From: Hyposmocoma kahamanoa
Lineage: Eukaryota; Arthropoda; Insecta; Lepidoptera; Cosmopterigidae
NCBI RefSeq assembly: GCF_003589595.1
Contig: NW_020653711.1
Location: 3,713,228 to 3,777,227, forward strand
DNA length: 64,000 nt
Direction of reading: 5' to 3'
Both the position numbers and the translations under genes were made by a program. Under the pieces are notes generated by a model. It did no database searches and had not been told where the DNA came from. It was given only the letters and a program-made list of their open reading frames with translations. Of this stretch, positions 11,451 to 23,136 are shown piece by piece. How positions within the stretch are numbered: position 1 is the first letter of the stretch; the number at the start of each line of letters is the position of its first letter.

Positions 11451-12189
11451 GCCGTGCGAAATGTCAACATTTGAAAAAAAATTGTATATCTGTACGTCTA
11501 TTGAATAGACACAATTAGGCCAAGACCCTAACATCGAGGACAAAATACGTACACATGTAATGCAGAAATGTCACAGTTTTGTCCGTGACTACCGAATTAC
11601 GAGTATATTTACAACTGTTTACTTGCTAATTGTAAATAGTATCTTTGATGTCGCACACTATCTCTACGTATCGGTACTTGGATTATTTAGTATATACGTC
11701 CTCAAGTCGATGTTAATTACGTGATTGGCGTCAGCGTGTGTTGACTGTTTCTTTTTATCGAGTCGTTTGCGTTTGATGTTTAAATTGGTTGCGATAGGCG
11801 TTCATTTATGTTTCTTTACTTTTGTGGTATCCATCACTATGGCTAATCTTAGTTAATGCGAAATATTTGTGATAAGTACAGCGACTTATAATTAAAGTGA
11901 TGAATGTCAACGTCGTTATAGCCGAATTACTCATTAGGCAAAGTACGTTATACTCAGCCGCGATTCTCAACCATGAAAAAAAAATTGTACAATATTTTTC
12001 ACTGTAATTTTAATTAATGCTTTCGTTTAGTAAAGGTTAAGATACATAATTCAATGTCGTATCATAATTTTTTTTCTTTTAATAAAATCAATTTATAAAG
12101 ATTTTTAAATTTGATTTGTTTGAAGTCTTTTTGAAATTTATATTGAAATCTTAACTCTTTCTTAGTCGTATATAGCAACTTATATCCGA
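11451..12189. other. Intergenic, nothing recognised
   Basis: AT-rich, with no gene or repeat that I can support. Confidence 0.45.
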
Positions 12190-12535
12190 GTTATATCATC
12201 ATCAGCCTATCGCAGTCCACTGCTGGACATAGGCCTGCCTCTCCCAATGCGCGCCATTTCGCCCGGTCCTCAGCTCGTCGTATCCATCTGCTGCCAACAG
12301 CCTTTCGCAAATCGTCACTCCATCTGGCCAGAGGGCATCCTACATTACGTTTGCCGAGCCGTGATCACCACTCAAGACCTCGCTTCTCCCATCGGTTGTG
12401 GATTCTTCGACAGATATGGCCAGTCCATTGCCACTTCAGCTTGCCTATTCTACCAGCTATGTCAACGACTTTGGTTCTATGTCGCATAACCTCGTTCCGT
12501 ACTTTGTCCATCAGAGAAACTAATCTAAATATATA
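12190..12535 (-). mobile_element. RTE-like LINE reverse transcriptase C-terminal fragment
   Basis: The minus-strand frame reads SLMDKVRNEVMRHRTKVVDI and then GKLKWQWTGHICRR, the signature tail of insect endonuclease/reverse-transcriptase LINEs. The non-coding 3' end ACATAGGCCTGCCTCTCCCA (plus strand) with CATCATCAG beside it is the usual terminus. It is fused directly to a gypsy integrase fragment at its 5' side, so it is a truncated dead copy. Confidence 0.8.
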
Positions 12536-13043
12536 ATTTATATAAAAAGCATTTTGTAAAGATAATGCTTTAAAATCTGAATTGTCATAAGATCGTCCAC
12601 GGTCAGCAATTACACGTTTCGGAGCTCCAAACAAATGTACAGCACGTTGTAGGGCTCGAATGGCACTTACATTTTGTGAAGGCATCTATCATGACAGAAC
12701 AATACTCTTTCTGTTCACTTTTGCCGCTGAGTTTGCCTGTTAAATATACATGTAGAGTATGCCACGGGATTGCAGGTTTTGGCATAGAATGTAAGCGAAC
12801 CTGTTGTGCACCAGTTGGACCTTTTGATGCTTTACGGACATCACAGGATTCCACAAACTTCTTTACAAATTTTGACATGTTTGGAAACCAATAAAGATCA
12901 TACAATTTGTCAAGTGTCTTTTCATATCCAAGATGTTTTATTTCGTTGTGCACGTGACATATTAAATAACAAATCATTGAACGTGGTATAATAGGTAACC
13001 ATTTTGTGGTTTTACTACGTTCAATTTTGCGATAAAGTTCCAT
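12536..13043 (-). pseudogene. Ty3/gypsy retrotransposon integrase fragment
   Basis: The translation shows the zinc-binding head of gypsy integrases (HNEIKHLGYEKTLDKLYDLY, with H-H spacing; one of the following CC pair is lost in ESCDVRKASKGP) and then PWHTLHVYL, where the first catalytic aspartate of the DDE core is replaced by Tyr. After a frame break comes LFGAPKRVIADRGRSY with the second aspartate. The third acidic residue and everything downstream are missing, cut off by the adjacent LINE fragment. It is clearly non-functional. The family is known from domain order; the exact clade is not determinable. Confidence 0.8.
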
Positions 13044-13556
13044 AGCTTGCTGAGCGACTTATAGCTGGTGGACTAACCGTATCGTGAATGTCCACGTCTC
13101 GGCTCCGTATGTCATTCAAAACAGATAGAACGCACTGATTGAAACCCTTTCTGAGTACAAGTTATATACAATATATTATGTTATCTAATATTCAATTGAT
13201 GCTTCCGTTTTGCAATATGTTCAAAAATTCGATGCTACTTCATTTAAACCACAATTTTAATCGAATAATCACTTTGCAGGCATTGCATTACATTTTTGTT
13301 CAAATTGAATAAATGTCATTTATAAAAAAAAAAAGTTTATTTCATTGTTTTGAATTGAGCACACTTAATTCTTCATTGGTCATGAGTATGAGTAGCATTT
13401 TATATTCGAGTAATTACACTGTATTTATTACTCAATTGTTTAAGTGTGTGTGTGTCCCTTTGCCAATAGCTATTCTACGCTCGCGGCAATTGGTTAATGT
13501 ACATACGACTGATATTAGGGTTTGATAACAGCGGTGTTTTAGCCTACTTGTTATGT

Positions 13557-14332
13557 GAGAGTCAGAATGGCGAGTATACGTTAACGGATCCTGACAAATT
13601 TGGTATCAAAAAATTTTCCAAAATTGTACTATTTTAGTACCTCTGTTTAAAAAATTTGTACCTCCATCAGAACGAAGTTATAGCAATATCAAATGTACAC
13701 CCGCCTTATTGACCATCAATATGGCGGATGTACCTCAGATTACCAGTTTTTATTTAATAACTATAAAAAGTTATTATTCCAAAAAATTGTACCTTAATAG
13801 TACTCTAAAGTAAAAGAAACTCCAGCTCGATCTGTTGGTTAGTTTCTGAGATGTAAAGCTAAAATTGTGCCATTCCAGAGGGTCGCGTGCATCTTAACAA
13901 ATCCTAACAAATTTAGTATCAAAAAAATGTACATAAATTGCACTATTTAGTACCTGTTCTTAAAAAAATAGTACCTCTATCAGAACGAAAATATAGCGAA
14001 ATCAAAATTGCAAATATTTTAATAATTTTTTTCAATAAATTTTCCGCCATTTATTTGGGCAAGCAAAGGTTCCACCATACAGCCTCTTCGTCAGTATCTT
14101 TCCTTGTTTTGATGGAGAAGGTGACAAGCACCTGTTCTTATATAGTTTTCATATGTCATGAACGCCGCATTGACTGTCAATACGGCGGTTGTACCTTTGA
14201 TGTTGCTATAACTTAGTTCTGATAGATGCACAAATTTTTTAAACAGAGGTACTAAATAGTACAATTTAGGTATATTTTTGGATACTCAATTTGTCAGGAT
14301 CCGTTAAGATACACCTGCCATTCTGACTCTCC
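13557..14332. mobile_element. Long-TIR non-autonomous DNA transposon with 11-bp direct flanking repeats
   Basis: The left end is GAGAGTCAGAATGGCGAGTA and the right end CCTGCCATTCTGACTCTCC. The arms remain alignable for about 170 bp, including GGATCCTGACAAATT and GTACCTCTGTTTAAAAAATT. The 11-mer ACTTGTTATGT lies immediately outside both ends (13546-13556 and 14333-14343). A long TIR with a 9-11-bp target duplication is the pattern of Mutator-like (MULE) elements; that class is inference. A third diverged copy of the arm sequence lies inside (13880-14005). There is no transposase. Confidence 0.85.
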
Positions 14333-14344
14333 ACTTGTTATGTA

Positions 14345-14500
14345 CCAACGTTACTATAGTTGTTAATGTGGAATCGGCTTGAGCCAGCTAGAAAGAGATT
14401 TTTATCCATGCAATAACCGCTCTTATTACATGGACATAAAGATTTTATTAACCAACTTAATGCGATTCCGTGTCAATAAGTGTGGTGACTCTTTGTTTTT
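14345..14500. repeat. Foldback repeat R7 (CACACTTGTTAACACGG ends)
   Basis: GTTAATGTGGAATCGGCTTG at the left and TAATGCGATTCCGTGTCAAT at the right are inverted relatives. The same termini, with GTGGTGACTCC, recur at 28507-28975, 30330-30395 and 40060-40130. Confidence 0.6.
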
Positions 14501-16240
14501 AAAAAAAACGGAAGGAACGCGCTCAAAAAGATGCTAACGAATGAATTAGGACCTTATATTGTATGTATTACACCCATTATTATTCTGTAAGACACAATAT
14601 CTCAATTGTTATCGAAGTTCAAATAAAAATGATTATGTTGACAATGGCTATTTTACAAGTCATCCCGAAATGCAGGGTTCTTTTAATTTGCGCCATACGT
14701 TTTGTTCTAAAATATGAGATTATGTGGTGAGGGAGGTGAACAGGATGACTATATCAAGTTTGGTGTAGTTTTTATTGGGGCCACATAAAGGTCAGTGAAT
14801 TGTAATTCACTAGAAACGCTGACCAAGTATATCAAACTATACCAGGTTACGACTTATATTTTGTTACTGTCATTCAAATATTCCTACAACTAGATACAAG
14901 TTGAAATGTATGTCGTATATACACCAAACGGTTAATTATAACTGTTTCCGAATAGTATGCACAACTAAGGTGCAAGTTTTTTTTAAAACACTGGAGTCGA
15001 GTCGTGTCTGTTAGATAACGATCGAATCTTATAATAAAAAGTAGAATCTCCAATCGTAATTTTAGAGTAGTCTTTTTATTAGGCTTTAAAAGACTATATC
15101 TTTTATCGCTATGTCCAGAATACCTTCTGTAGCTGAGTCATACACAAGGATGAAATTGTTAATTTGTTATCAACTTTTTTTTTATTGTACTGTACATGAA
15201 ATTCAATTAGAGCAGAAATAGTCTATGTCCGGGATTATTTAAATTAATTTAATAATTATATATATGTACACGAAAAAACAACGAAAAAACAACAATAAAA
15301 AAGGACAATACTAAATAATAATATTAACAAACCACCATTCGTATATGGCCCAGCTACTAAGGAGTATGTATTAAGTAGCCCTGGCGTGGTTGATATTCTG
15401 CCAGCCTTCATGGTAACACAGTGAAAGAAAAAGGTAGAATTGAACGTAAATACGCATTGTAAATTATACCGTATTTATATTATTATTTATAATGTATAGC
15501 ACGCTTTCGACTAAAGCAAGTCCGACATCGGTACCCGAAAACAAACCCATTGTAAATTATATCGTATAAAAATGTCATTGTGTTGAATTTTGCATATACT
15601 GGTACGTGTTACTACAACGTTAGATACGTAAATATAGTTTATTTGTTTTGCTTAAAATTATACAAATTATTAGATGATAATTATAAAACAGGTTTTTCTT
15701 TTTTACTTCAGAGGCTTACGATTGCCCACAGTTTCACCTGATCGAAAGTGAAAGATGTGAATGTAGCCGATAGATACTCGTCTAGAACACGGTTCAGTTT
15801 AATCTGGCCTTTAAAAAATCCAGTTTGAATCGTCCGGGATATATACACCATAACAAAGTTCCATTCCTTAGCTGTGCCCTTATAGAATTAGAAGCAAAAC
15901 GCTTCGAGAGAATTGATTAAGCAACTGCTTAAGCATTGAAAGAAAAAAATTCGGTACGAATAGTCTAATATCAAACGTTATTCGTATTTTAAGAATTCTC
16001 TTCGAACAAAAGAACAAAGTTAAATAACAAAAACTGTTTTAAATTAGACCTTCACTGAATTTATTCTCAGATTTGAAACAAAGACCGTATTTTTACCATC
16101 ACCTCGTAGCAATGTAAATTTACGTGCCAACGAACCGAGACGCAAATAACATACTGCTTATTAAAACAAGAATTAAATGAAATATTCCTGATCAGAAACA
16201 TAAAATAAAGAAAATTATGTAAGCATAATATTTTAATGGG
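14501..16240. other. Intergenic, nothing recognised
   Basis: AT-rich sequence with no supported gene or RNA. Words such as AAATTATACCGTATTTATAT and AAATTATATCGTATAAAAAT (15460 and 15550) are locally repeated but too short to name. Confidence 0.45.
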
Positions 16241-16261
16241 TTGGCCAAATAAATCCTAGCT

Positions 16262-16301
16262 GTTTTTGCCACTAGCTAGTTACATGGCTAGTGGCAAAAA
16301 C
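16262..16301. repeat. Perfect hairpin, 15-bp arms
   Basis: GTTTTTGCCACTAGC and GCTAGTGGCAAAAAC pair perfectly around a 10-nt loop. It lies just left of the CGCG-rich element. Confidence 0.9.
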
Positions 16302-16469
16302 CACTCGGAATTTTTGGCAAACAAAAAAGAGGTTTTTCTTTTAAAATGTTATATTATCTATGGGCCTTTCAAAAGTAATAATTCAGCACGCATTTTAAAA
16401 TTAGGCGGGACAGTTTTGAGTTTATAATTAATGAATTTACAAAACCATCAAAAAGTATTGCAGTTAAGT

Positions 16470-17250
16470 TGAGATGTGTTACCTTAGTTAGAGCCTATGC
16501 ACGCGGCGTATTTTATACGCGCGTTTCACGAACGAACGTTCACAGCGCCGTAGAGGCTCTATCGAGCAGATTGTTGAGTTTGTATCAATTCAAATGCGTA
16601 AAACACGATACAGACATCGCGATAAGCGCGTTCGAAGCCCGACTGTATCGCGTTTTACGCGCATTTGAATCGATTCAATCCCGCGCAAACATCGCGTTGC
16701 AAGCAACAAGCTTATATACCCCACTAGAGTTTACACTTAGAATTTCATGTTGAACACAACTTTTGCTGTGATTTTTAAATCCCTTCACACATCGTGTCTA
16801 GTGCAATGCATGTAAAATAAACACACAAAAACGAAAAGTAATAATTTAGTACAGTTACTAAAGATTTCTCTTAAATCTAATTTTAAGATATGTTTAAAAA
16901 GACGCAGTATGCGTGGTCTTATATTTCTTTAGTCGCTTAATTGAAATTAACAAACGAAACTAAAATTAAAACTATCCCTTTATCCAAATGCGCGATACAT
17001 CCGCGCGACAACAGCGTGTAAACGCGCAGATGTCGCGTGTTTACGGTGAATTTGTGAATGTGTGCAAAGGTGTACTCGATGCGACTGCATCGCGTTTGAA
17101 TCGCGTTAACGCGCGTCATCCGCACGTCGTCGGCGCATATAAAATACGTCGTAAGCATAGTAGTAGTAGGCTCTATCCACCGTATTCGCCCGACGTAGCC
17201 TTTCGGTCTTTACAAAATTCTTTGAATGGCTTTGATATCAAACTTTAATA
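16470..17250. mobile_element. CGCG-rich foldback element with nested hairpins
   Basis: The left arm contains TAGAGCCTATGCACG and CGTATTTTATACGCGC. The right arm, read in reverse, contains TAGAGCCTACTACTAC and CGTATTTTATATGCGCC. Inside the left arm, ATTCAAATGCGTAAAACACG (from 16588) pairs with TTTTACGCGCATTTGAAT. CpG words are strikingly frequent against an AT-rich background. Short open frames in it mirror the symmetry and are not genes. Most likely a MITE; no target duplication was found. Confidence 0.65.
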
Positions 17251-18340
17251 TCAAAGAGACCGTGAAACGTCATTTAGAATTTTAAAATTATTTGAAAGAT
17301 GGCAAAAGATTGCAAATCAACATGGCCCATACAAAATAGATTAAAATTTGATTTTATATATTTTTTAATGTTTTTCATTTATACTTTGATACTTCATACA
17401 CTATTTGGCCAATTCTTTACTACGATGCGCAAATTTGGCAATTTGTCGTTCATTTGCGCTGGTAGTAACGGTTAAACGAATTTTGAAAATGCACATCTTA
17501 TTAGATTACATGGCTATGATACTTTATATTATCACATGAATTACTTTAGGCAACTTTCAAAAATAGAGGCCTAACGATTTGTGGTGAGTCTCTTAAAATT
17601 TAGAAAAAGTATAGCCTTAGAAATCTGAGACCCAATAACTGAGACTTGAAATAGAAATTTTCAATTTTAAAACGCGTCTTTCTCAATAACGTATTATCAT
17701 TACGTATTATCGAAATTAACATTTGGGCGCCACCCAAAGCAACCACACCAGAAGCAATTTAGAAAAATGATGCAACTAACATAACAACACTATAACAGAG
17801 CACTGACAAAATTTTTCAACAGATTCCTCGTTGTTTTAGTTATAAGGACTAAAGAATTTGTGTCTGTAAAGGCCTCTTGTCAGTAAGTTTTTCTAATTTT
17901 CATTTTCGTTAATTGTAAGTAAGGACTCCGCCGCTTCATAATTATGCCACAGAAAGATGCCAGTTAGGGTTAGTATTTAGTTTAAACTACGGTAATAGTG
18001 TGTAGTGTTTAAATATTATAGATATATTAATTAATTGTAAAATATTTATGGATTGTTGCCTTAAGAAGTAACGTAATATAAATAATAATGAGCCAAATGT
18101 TTCAGATGCCAAGTGTTAAGAGCTAACAAGACATCTGTTTCTTAAATAATCTCTGTAATTGATACTCATTGACTTTTTGATTAGCGTGTTAGTAGAGGAA
18201 GCGACTTGTGTGACAGGCAAGTAGGTACATGATAGCACCTTTGCGAAGCACCAGTAAGAGTTAGGACTTATGAATATAAATGTGACCCTTTTGAAACACA
18301 GTTATTTGTGTAATGTTCAGGCATAATTTAGTATGAACAT
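17251..18340. other. Intergenic, nothing recognised
   Basis: AT-rich. A small imperfect foldback (ACTACGATGCGCAAAT with ATTTGCGCTGGTAGT) lies at 17418-17466. No gene is supported. Confidence 0.45.
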
Positions 18341-18556
18341 ATAACATTTAAGAAATGAAACTATTTTTCCGGATTTAATTTGCGTATATTTGTTTTTTCT
18401 ATATATATTTGTTTATTTATGTTTACTTTTGTGCATATTTGTTTCTTTTGTGAAACAAAATATTGTTTCACAAACAAATATACGCGATACGCGAATTAAA
18501 TCCGGAAAAATACTTTCATTTCCTATGTGTAACAGTCGTGAAAATCTAAGAACTCT
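18341..18556. mobile_element. Palindromic MITE family R5, copy 1
   Basis: Family hallmark: GAAATGAAACTATTTTTCCG then GATTTAA and CGTATATTTGTTTTTTC on the left, the same in reverse on the right, and GAGTTCTTAGATTTTCACGA flanking. Copies also occur at 27625, 33590, 51225, 52020 and (partial) 27225 and 54770. Confidence 0.8.
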
Positions 18557-19024
18557 ATATAACATTTAGTTTTATCTATGGTAATGACAACATAAATAAA
18601 TGTTATCTAACAAATTTTTCAATAGTTTGCTAAACTAAGTCATAAATAAATAAAACAAAAAATATATTAAATAATTGTCTAGTTGCCAAATAAAAAATAC
18701 TAATAAATCAAGCAAATTAAATGATGCAATGCTTTAATATATTACATAGATAAGGTGCACTGAACGTTATAAATATTGATTTACTATGATAAAATTGTAC
18801 TATAAATTCTAACTAGCTAAATATTACTGGATTATCAGTCTCATCTATCAGTCATATAGGCTTGTAAATAATATTGATAAAAAAAATAAAAGTGCTTTTA
18901 ACAGACAGTGTTCTATATTTACAAAACATTTACAAATCAATGTAAAATTTTACTGGTTGAAAACCAGACATTAAACACAACTACACATTAAAGAAAAACA
19001 AAGCATCACAACACAGCCGGCAAA
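18557..19024. other. Intergenic, nothing recognised
   Basis: Very AT-rich, with no supported feature. Confidence 0.45.
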
Positions 19025-19279
19025 TTATAAAGTAAAAACAAAGCACAGACGCAAACTCAAACTGCTCTGTACCAGCTCATTTTTGTTGCCAGTTGCTCGT
19101 TGTCCTCTTTTCCTGCATTCTGCTCGCAGCTGCTCCTTGCTCATGGCTGCCAATGCTTCAGCACTCAGATTCTGGCGAGGCCTTCCATTCTCTGTGGAAT
19201 TCTGACGAGGTATGGCCATAGAAGCCTGATTGCGAGCTCGTCTTGTGCCAGCCATTTTTCTTTTCAGTATGTGTGTCAA
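19025..19279 (-). CDS. Candidate SAP-domain ORF (exon or gene fragment)
   Basis: A minus-strand open frame of 84 codons; the likely true start is the second methionine (ATG at 19255, reading MAGTRRARNQ). After a polar basic head it contains LSAEALAAMSKEQLRAECRK and RGQRATGNKNELVQ. That fits the SAP DNA-binding motif: a helix, the invariant Leu-x-x-x-x-(K/R)-x-(R/K)-G, then (T/S)-G-x-K-x-x-L. The motif is cut short after ELVQ, and the last dozen residues look random, so the frame either leaves the exon there or is truncated. No partner exon is found to the left. It could be the start of an unannotated nuclear protein or a multi-copy transposon-associated ORF. SAP family assignment is fairly secure; gene status is not. 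Confidence 0.4.
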   Translation of the reverse strand: MTHILKRKMAGTRRARNQASMAIPRQNSTENGRPRQNLSAEALAAMSKEQLRAECRKRGQRATGNKNELVQSSLSLRLCFVFTL

Positions 19280-20609
19280 ACAGTTTTGTAATAAACTCCT
19301 TATTTATTATCTGTGGCACTTTTTACTTCATATTATGCCTTTTCTTTCTTCACCTTGTTGGATAGTGGAAAATCATTCAAGTAATAAATACATTTTTCTA
19401 ATACATATGAAAATTACGTAAAATATTAAATGGATATAAAATGCTAATAAAATGCACACAAAAAAAAAACCTATGTGGAAATAAAAGTTACATGAATTTG
19501 ACATAGTAGTTTTAAAAACAAAACAACTAGAATTTATCACGTATAGGTATGTTACGAGAAAAATAAAGACATATAATATTTAATAAAAATAAATGCTAAT
19601 CGTTTAAAAATTCGCGTGGATAATCTTCTCCAGAAAATATTGATTATTTGGTTCAGTCAAGTGTAACGTTAGTAACTGTTGAAATTACACAGCAAAACAA
19701 AAATACACAGTTGAGCGTTGTTAAAACAAAAAAAAGCCTCATTCAGCCCCTAAAAAATAAGCTGATATTGAAAAATTATTAGAGAGACAGCAGAAATTAT
19801 ATGCAATTTCTAACCTAACATAACAACAAAATATGATTAGTACAGTACACTTACGTTCAGCTAAAGTCCAGAATTATCCGTTGAGATATTTAGCAGACGA
19901 AACTCTTTAACTCTTCATAAATGACTTGGAAAAATTTAATCAGATTATCCGCACAACACACTCCCTTTGAAAATGAACGTCGAACTAATTTTTCTTGCCA
20001 TAATAATAAAATAATTTGCCACGATTCTTAATGCAACTTAAAAGGAATAAGTGAAAAATCAAAGTAGCATCACACCATAGGTTATTAATATGAAAAGTGC
20101 TAGAAATAAATAAAACAAATGAAGTGTGTAAATTAACGTGGTTTTAATTGAACAGTACTTACTATTTAATTACTGCAATTTTTTTGAATAAGTTCCACTT
20201 TGGTAATCTCCAAATTCTAAAGGTGATAGTTAGAAAATGGCAATAACTTTTAGAACTGACGTGTGTCTTTTTACTACAAATAATGTTTGGATACAATATT
20301 AAATTGCTCGCGTTGGATTCGCTTCGGTAAAACTTTTTATTATATTAAAGCACACTTAGTATGATATAAAAAGTAATTTCTACCGCAACCGGTAAGAATG
20401 TTTTCTTGATAACAAATGTGCAAGTTAAAACAATTGTAACGTAGGAAACACGAGCAGTGCACTTCTCTAGGCGCTTTTCATTATTGGATTCTGAAGAGTA
20501 CAAATAAAAACATTAGCAGTACCAGAAATGTTATTATGCCTAGAAAACCGATAAAAAAATTCTCCGATTAGTTTTTACCGTTTAGGGAATAATCTTGTGT
20601 TTTTTTTAT
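19280..20609. other. Intergenic, nothing recognised
   Basis: AT-rich, with no supported gene, RNA or known repeat. Confidence 0.45.
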
Positions 20610-20900
20610 TAATAATTTTGGCTTGGATATAAGTCTTTGAGCCATGTCTTCGTTTAATTATGTTTCTGTAAAATTAAATATAGCTGCCACAAAGAGGATA
20701 GGCAGTTTGAGGCGGCGTGCTTGGATTGACTCGGGATACGGGTATTTTAGTTCGAGATTCGTATAATTTCGCGTTTTAATCTTCGATTAAGGCACTATGG
20801 TACTATCCTATTCCACTTTAAACAACATTTCACAAAATAATTGAAAGTCAAATTAAAACTACACTTTTCCCTCCAAAATGCCCAGAGCGAATCCAATCTT
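20610..20900 (+). repeat. Interspersed repeat R8, copy 1
   Basis: Shares GAGGCGGCGTGC, CGGGTATTTTAGTTCGAGAT and CTTTTCCCTCCAAAA with 58780-59045. The left edge, TTTGGCTTGGATATAAG then GAGCCATGTCTTCGTTTAAT, is also found alone at 31962-32018. Confidence 0.7.
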
Positions 20901-20989
20901 GTGTGTATGCTTGTCTTTGGACTAGGGATGAGCAACTGAAAAAATAAATCGATATCGATATTTTTTACCAACTAGTAGTAGTACTTTTG

Positions 20990-21720
20990 TATGGTGCACC
21001 AATTACATTGTAGAATGAAGATAAAGGCGGCCATTTGAGGTTACAAGTACAGCGTTTATAAAGATGTGTCCCTCATGTGCTGACGTTACGTTTTCAGCCC
21101 TCCGCGTGTGCGCAGCCAGTCATCGCCCGTCGCGCGCCCGGTTCGAACGATTCCAGCAATATTCCTAGCCATAAATAGTTCCGAATAAATCTGTGTAAAT
21201 CTTCTAATTGTTTTGTACCGCATACTATTTGGCAGTAAACAATAAAAGTGTGACAACAAAATTATAACGGAGTTTTGACTTTACCTGGAATCCCCATAGT
21301 GAGCACGTTAAATCCGCGTGGTTAATAGGACCACCCACTTAAGTTTTTAAAGTGGTGACCCCGACGCGACGTTATTATTGTAGGTATATTATGAAGAAAA
21401 AACGAAGAAAGAAATAGTGATGAAGTAAGTTAGAACTATATTTCTTATTTTAAACCAAATTACAAAAGATTTTATTCTAAAAATTCCAATAATTACGAAT
21501 TCAACGTTTTTGTTCAAAGTGATAGAAGGTAATGTGATTTAAGCTTAGATTTAAGTAAAAGTGAAAACATAAATATTGACTCCCGCCGCATAAGACTATT
21601 TAAAAAACCCAAATAAGTGAACTAAGTTATATTATATAGTGAAAACATAATGTATTAGAAACACAATGGAAAATATTACTGAGGATCCGGATAATTTAAA
21701 CGAAGACATGGCTCAAAGAA
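20990..21720 (+). mobile_element. LTR retrotransposon 5' part: LTR-like end, primer-binding site, start of gag
   Basis: AAAGTGGTGACCCCGACGCG (about 21347) matches a primer-binding site complementary to the 3' end of tRNA-Trp (TGG then TGACCCCGACGTGA), with a mismatch at the end. tRNA-Trp priming is known for the CsRn1/Kabuki clade of Ty3/gypsy. Upstream, a polyadenylation word AATAAA (21241) and an LTR-like stretch fit a 5' LTR, whose left edge (perhaps TGTAGAATGAAG at 21012) is uncertain. Downstream, an ATG at 21666 opens [20 protein letters not shown] and closes at about 32 codons, so gag is broken. No protease or polymerase remains. Confidence 0.6.
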
Positions 21721-23136
21721 CTTATATCCATGCCAAAACTCTTAAAAAAACCAATTGAATTAGAATGATACGTGAGACTCCTTGTGAGTATAGTGTTCTG
21801 TGTATGTGAGTGTGATGTGAGTATAGTGTTCAGTTGAGTGGATTTGATGTGGTGTTTGTATGAGATAAATTTTGTGAATTGTAATCTATAGAAAGAGAAA
21901 TAATAATGGAAAATGAATAATTATGACATTAATGATTATTTGCCGTCTATATTAAACCCAAGAGGAATAAAAAAACAGCCGGGAGACCTTACATTGACAC
22001 AAGTGAGCTCAATTGCGTTAAATAACCTGTTTTTTAGTATATTTATTGTTTATAACTGTTTAATGTTGCTTTATCTGGAATAAAATCCAATTTTTTTGGC
22101 TTTCATTTGAAGTTTTATGTCAAAATTTATGTAAGTACGGTGGTTATACTATATCTTTCTAATTTGTGGTGGTTATATGAGAATACTGACAAGTAAACTT
22201 TTGAAATTTAATTTGAACTAAAGTTACTTTAAAAGTCTATCATCGATTACTTCGATGGGGCCATAACATTTAAAAGAAGACGAAGAAGAAGAAGAAGAAG
22301 CATTATACTCCAAGGTCTGAAGCGATAAAGCTTTGTAGGGAGAATATTTTCCTTTACCATATCACACCCTCAATAATAAACTGACCAAATTCGAAAAGTA
22401 AATTTTTTCGTGAAATGGACAAAATAGACTAAAAAAAACAAACAATGATCTTTTACACGTAAGATATGTTATTATTATGATAATTGATAATGATACATTA
22501 TCTCTTAAAAGTTTTAAAATAATTTATCATTTTCAATTATCACAATAACAATTTTGATATGAATAATATTAATTCCAATAACAACATGCTGCTGCTCAAC
22601 CTCATGCTGTGTGTTTGTATACAAGAAGTATTCAATTGTGTCAAATGTTATGTCCAAAAAAACACACAGATTACATTTTTTTACATTACAAAAATGATTT
22701 TAAGTTTACAGTTAATATTTACCTTGTATATAGAGCAAATAATATGAATTGAAAAAAAAAAAATAGGTAATTAATGAGTTTACTGTTTGTATCCGCACTT
22801 ATAATCTAAGACTGGGGTGTGTATATTCTTAGCACACTTGCTATAGAAATAATTTACTATATTTTTTGAATTAGCAACCATAATTTGTCAAAATAAACAG
22901 ACAAATATTCAAAATATAGCAATAATGTAAATATTTTTTTACTTGCACATAGTATGTGATCAATTATGTTTTATTTACTTGGTACTTGCGCTGGTGTCCA
23001 TTGGTTTATTTATTTACCATGGTAATTAGTGAATCTTTTCAGCACACAAGATGGCACTTTTCTTGAAATTTGAATAAAATGTTGTTTTTCCACAAATGTC
23101 ACTTTAATCCCTTTGTCACGTTAATCCATAATATAT
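21721..23136. other. Intergenic with simple repeats
   Basis: Contains a short (AGA)n run at 22277-22301 and an AT-rich foldback at 22466-22553 (GATAATTGATAATGATA paired with TATCATTTTCAATTATC, imperfect). No gene is supported. Confidence 0.5.

Noticed and set aside
16469..17248. ORFs of 73-94 codons on both strands
   Set aside because: Same explanation: a CpG-rich inverted repeat is stop-poor by composition.
22277..22301. (AGA)n run as a CRISPR-like or regulatory array
   Set aside because: A plain microsatellite in a eukaryotic genome.
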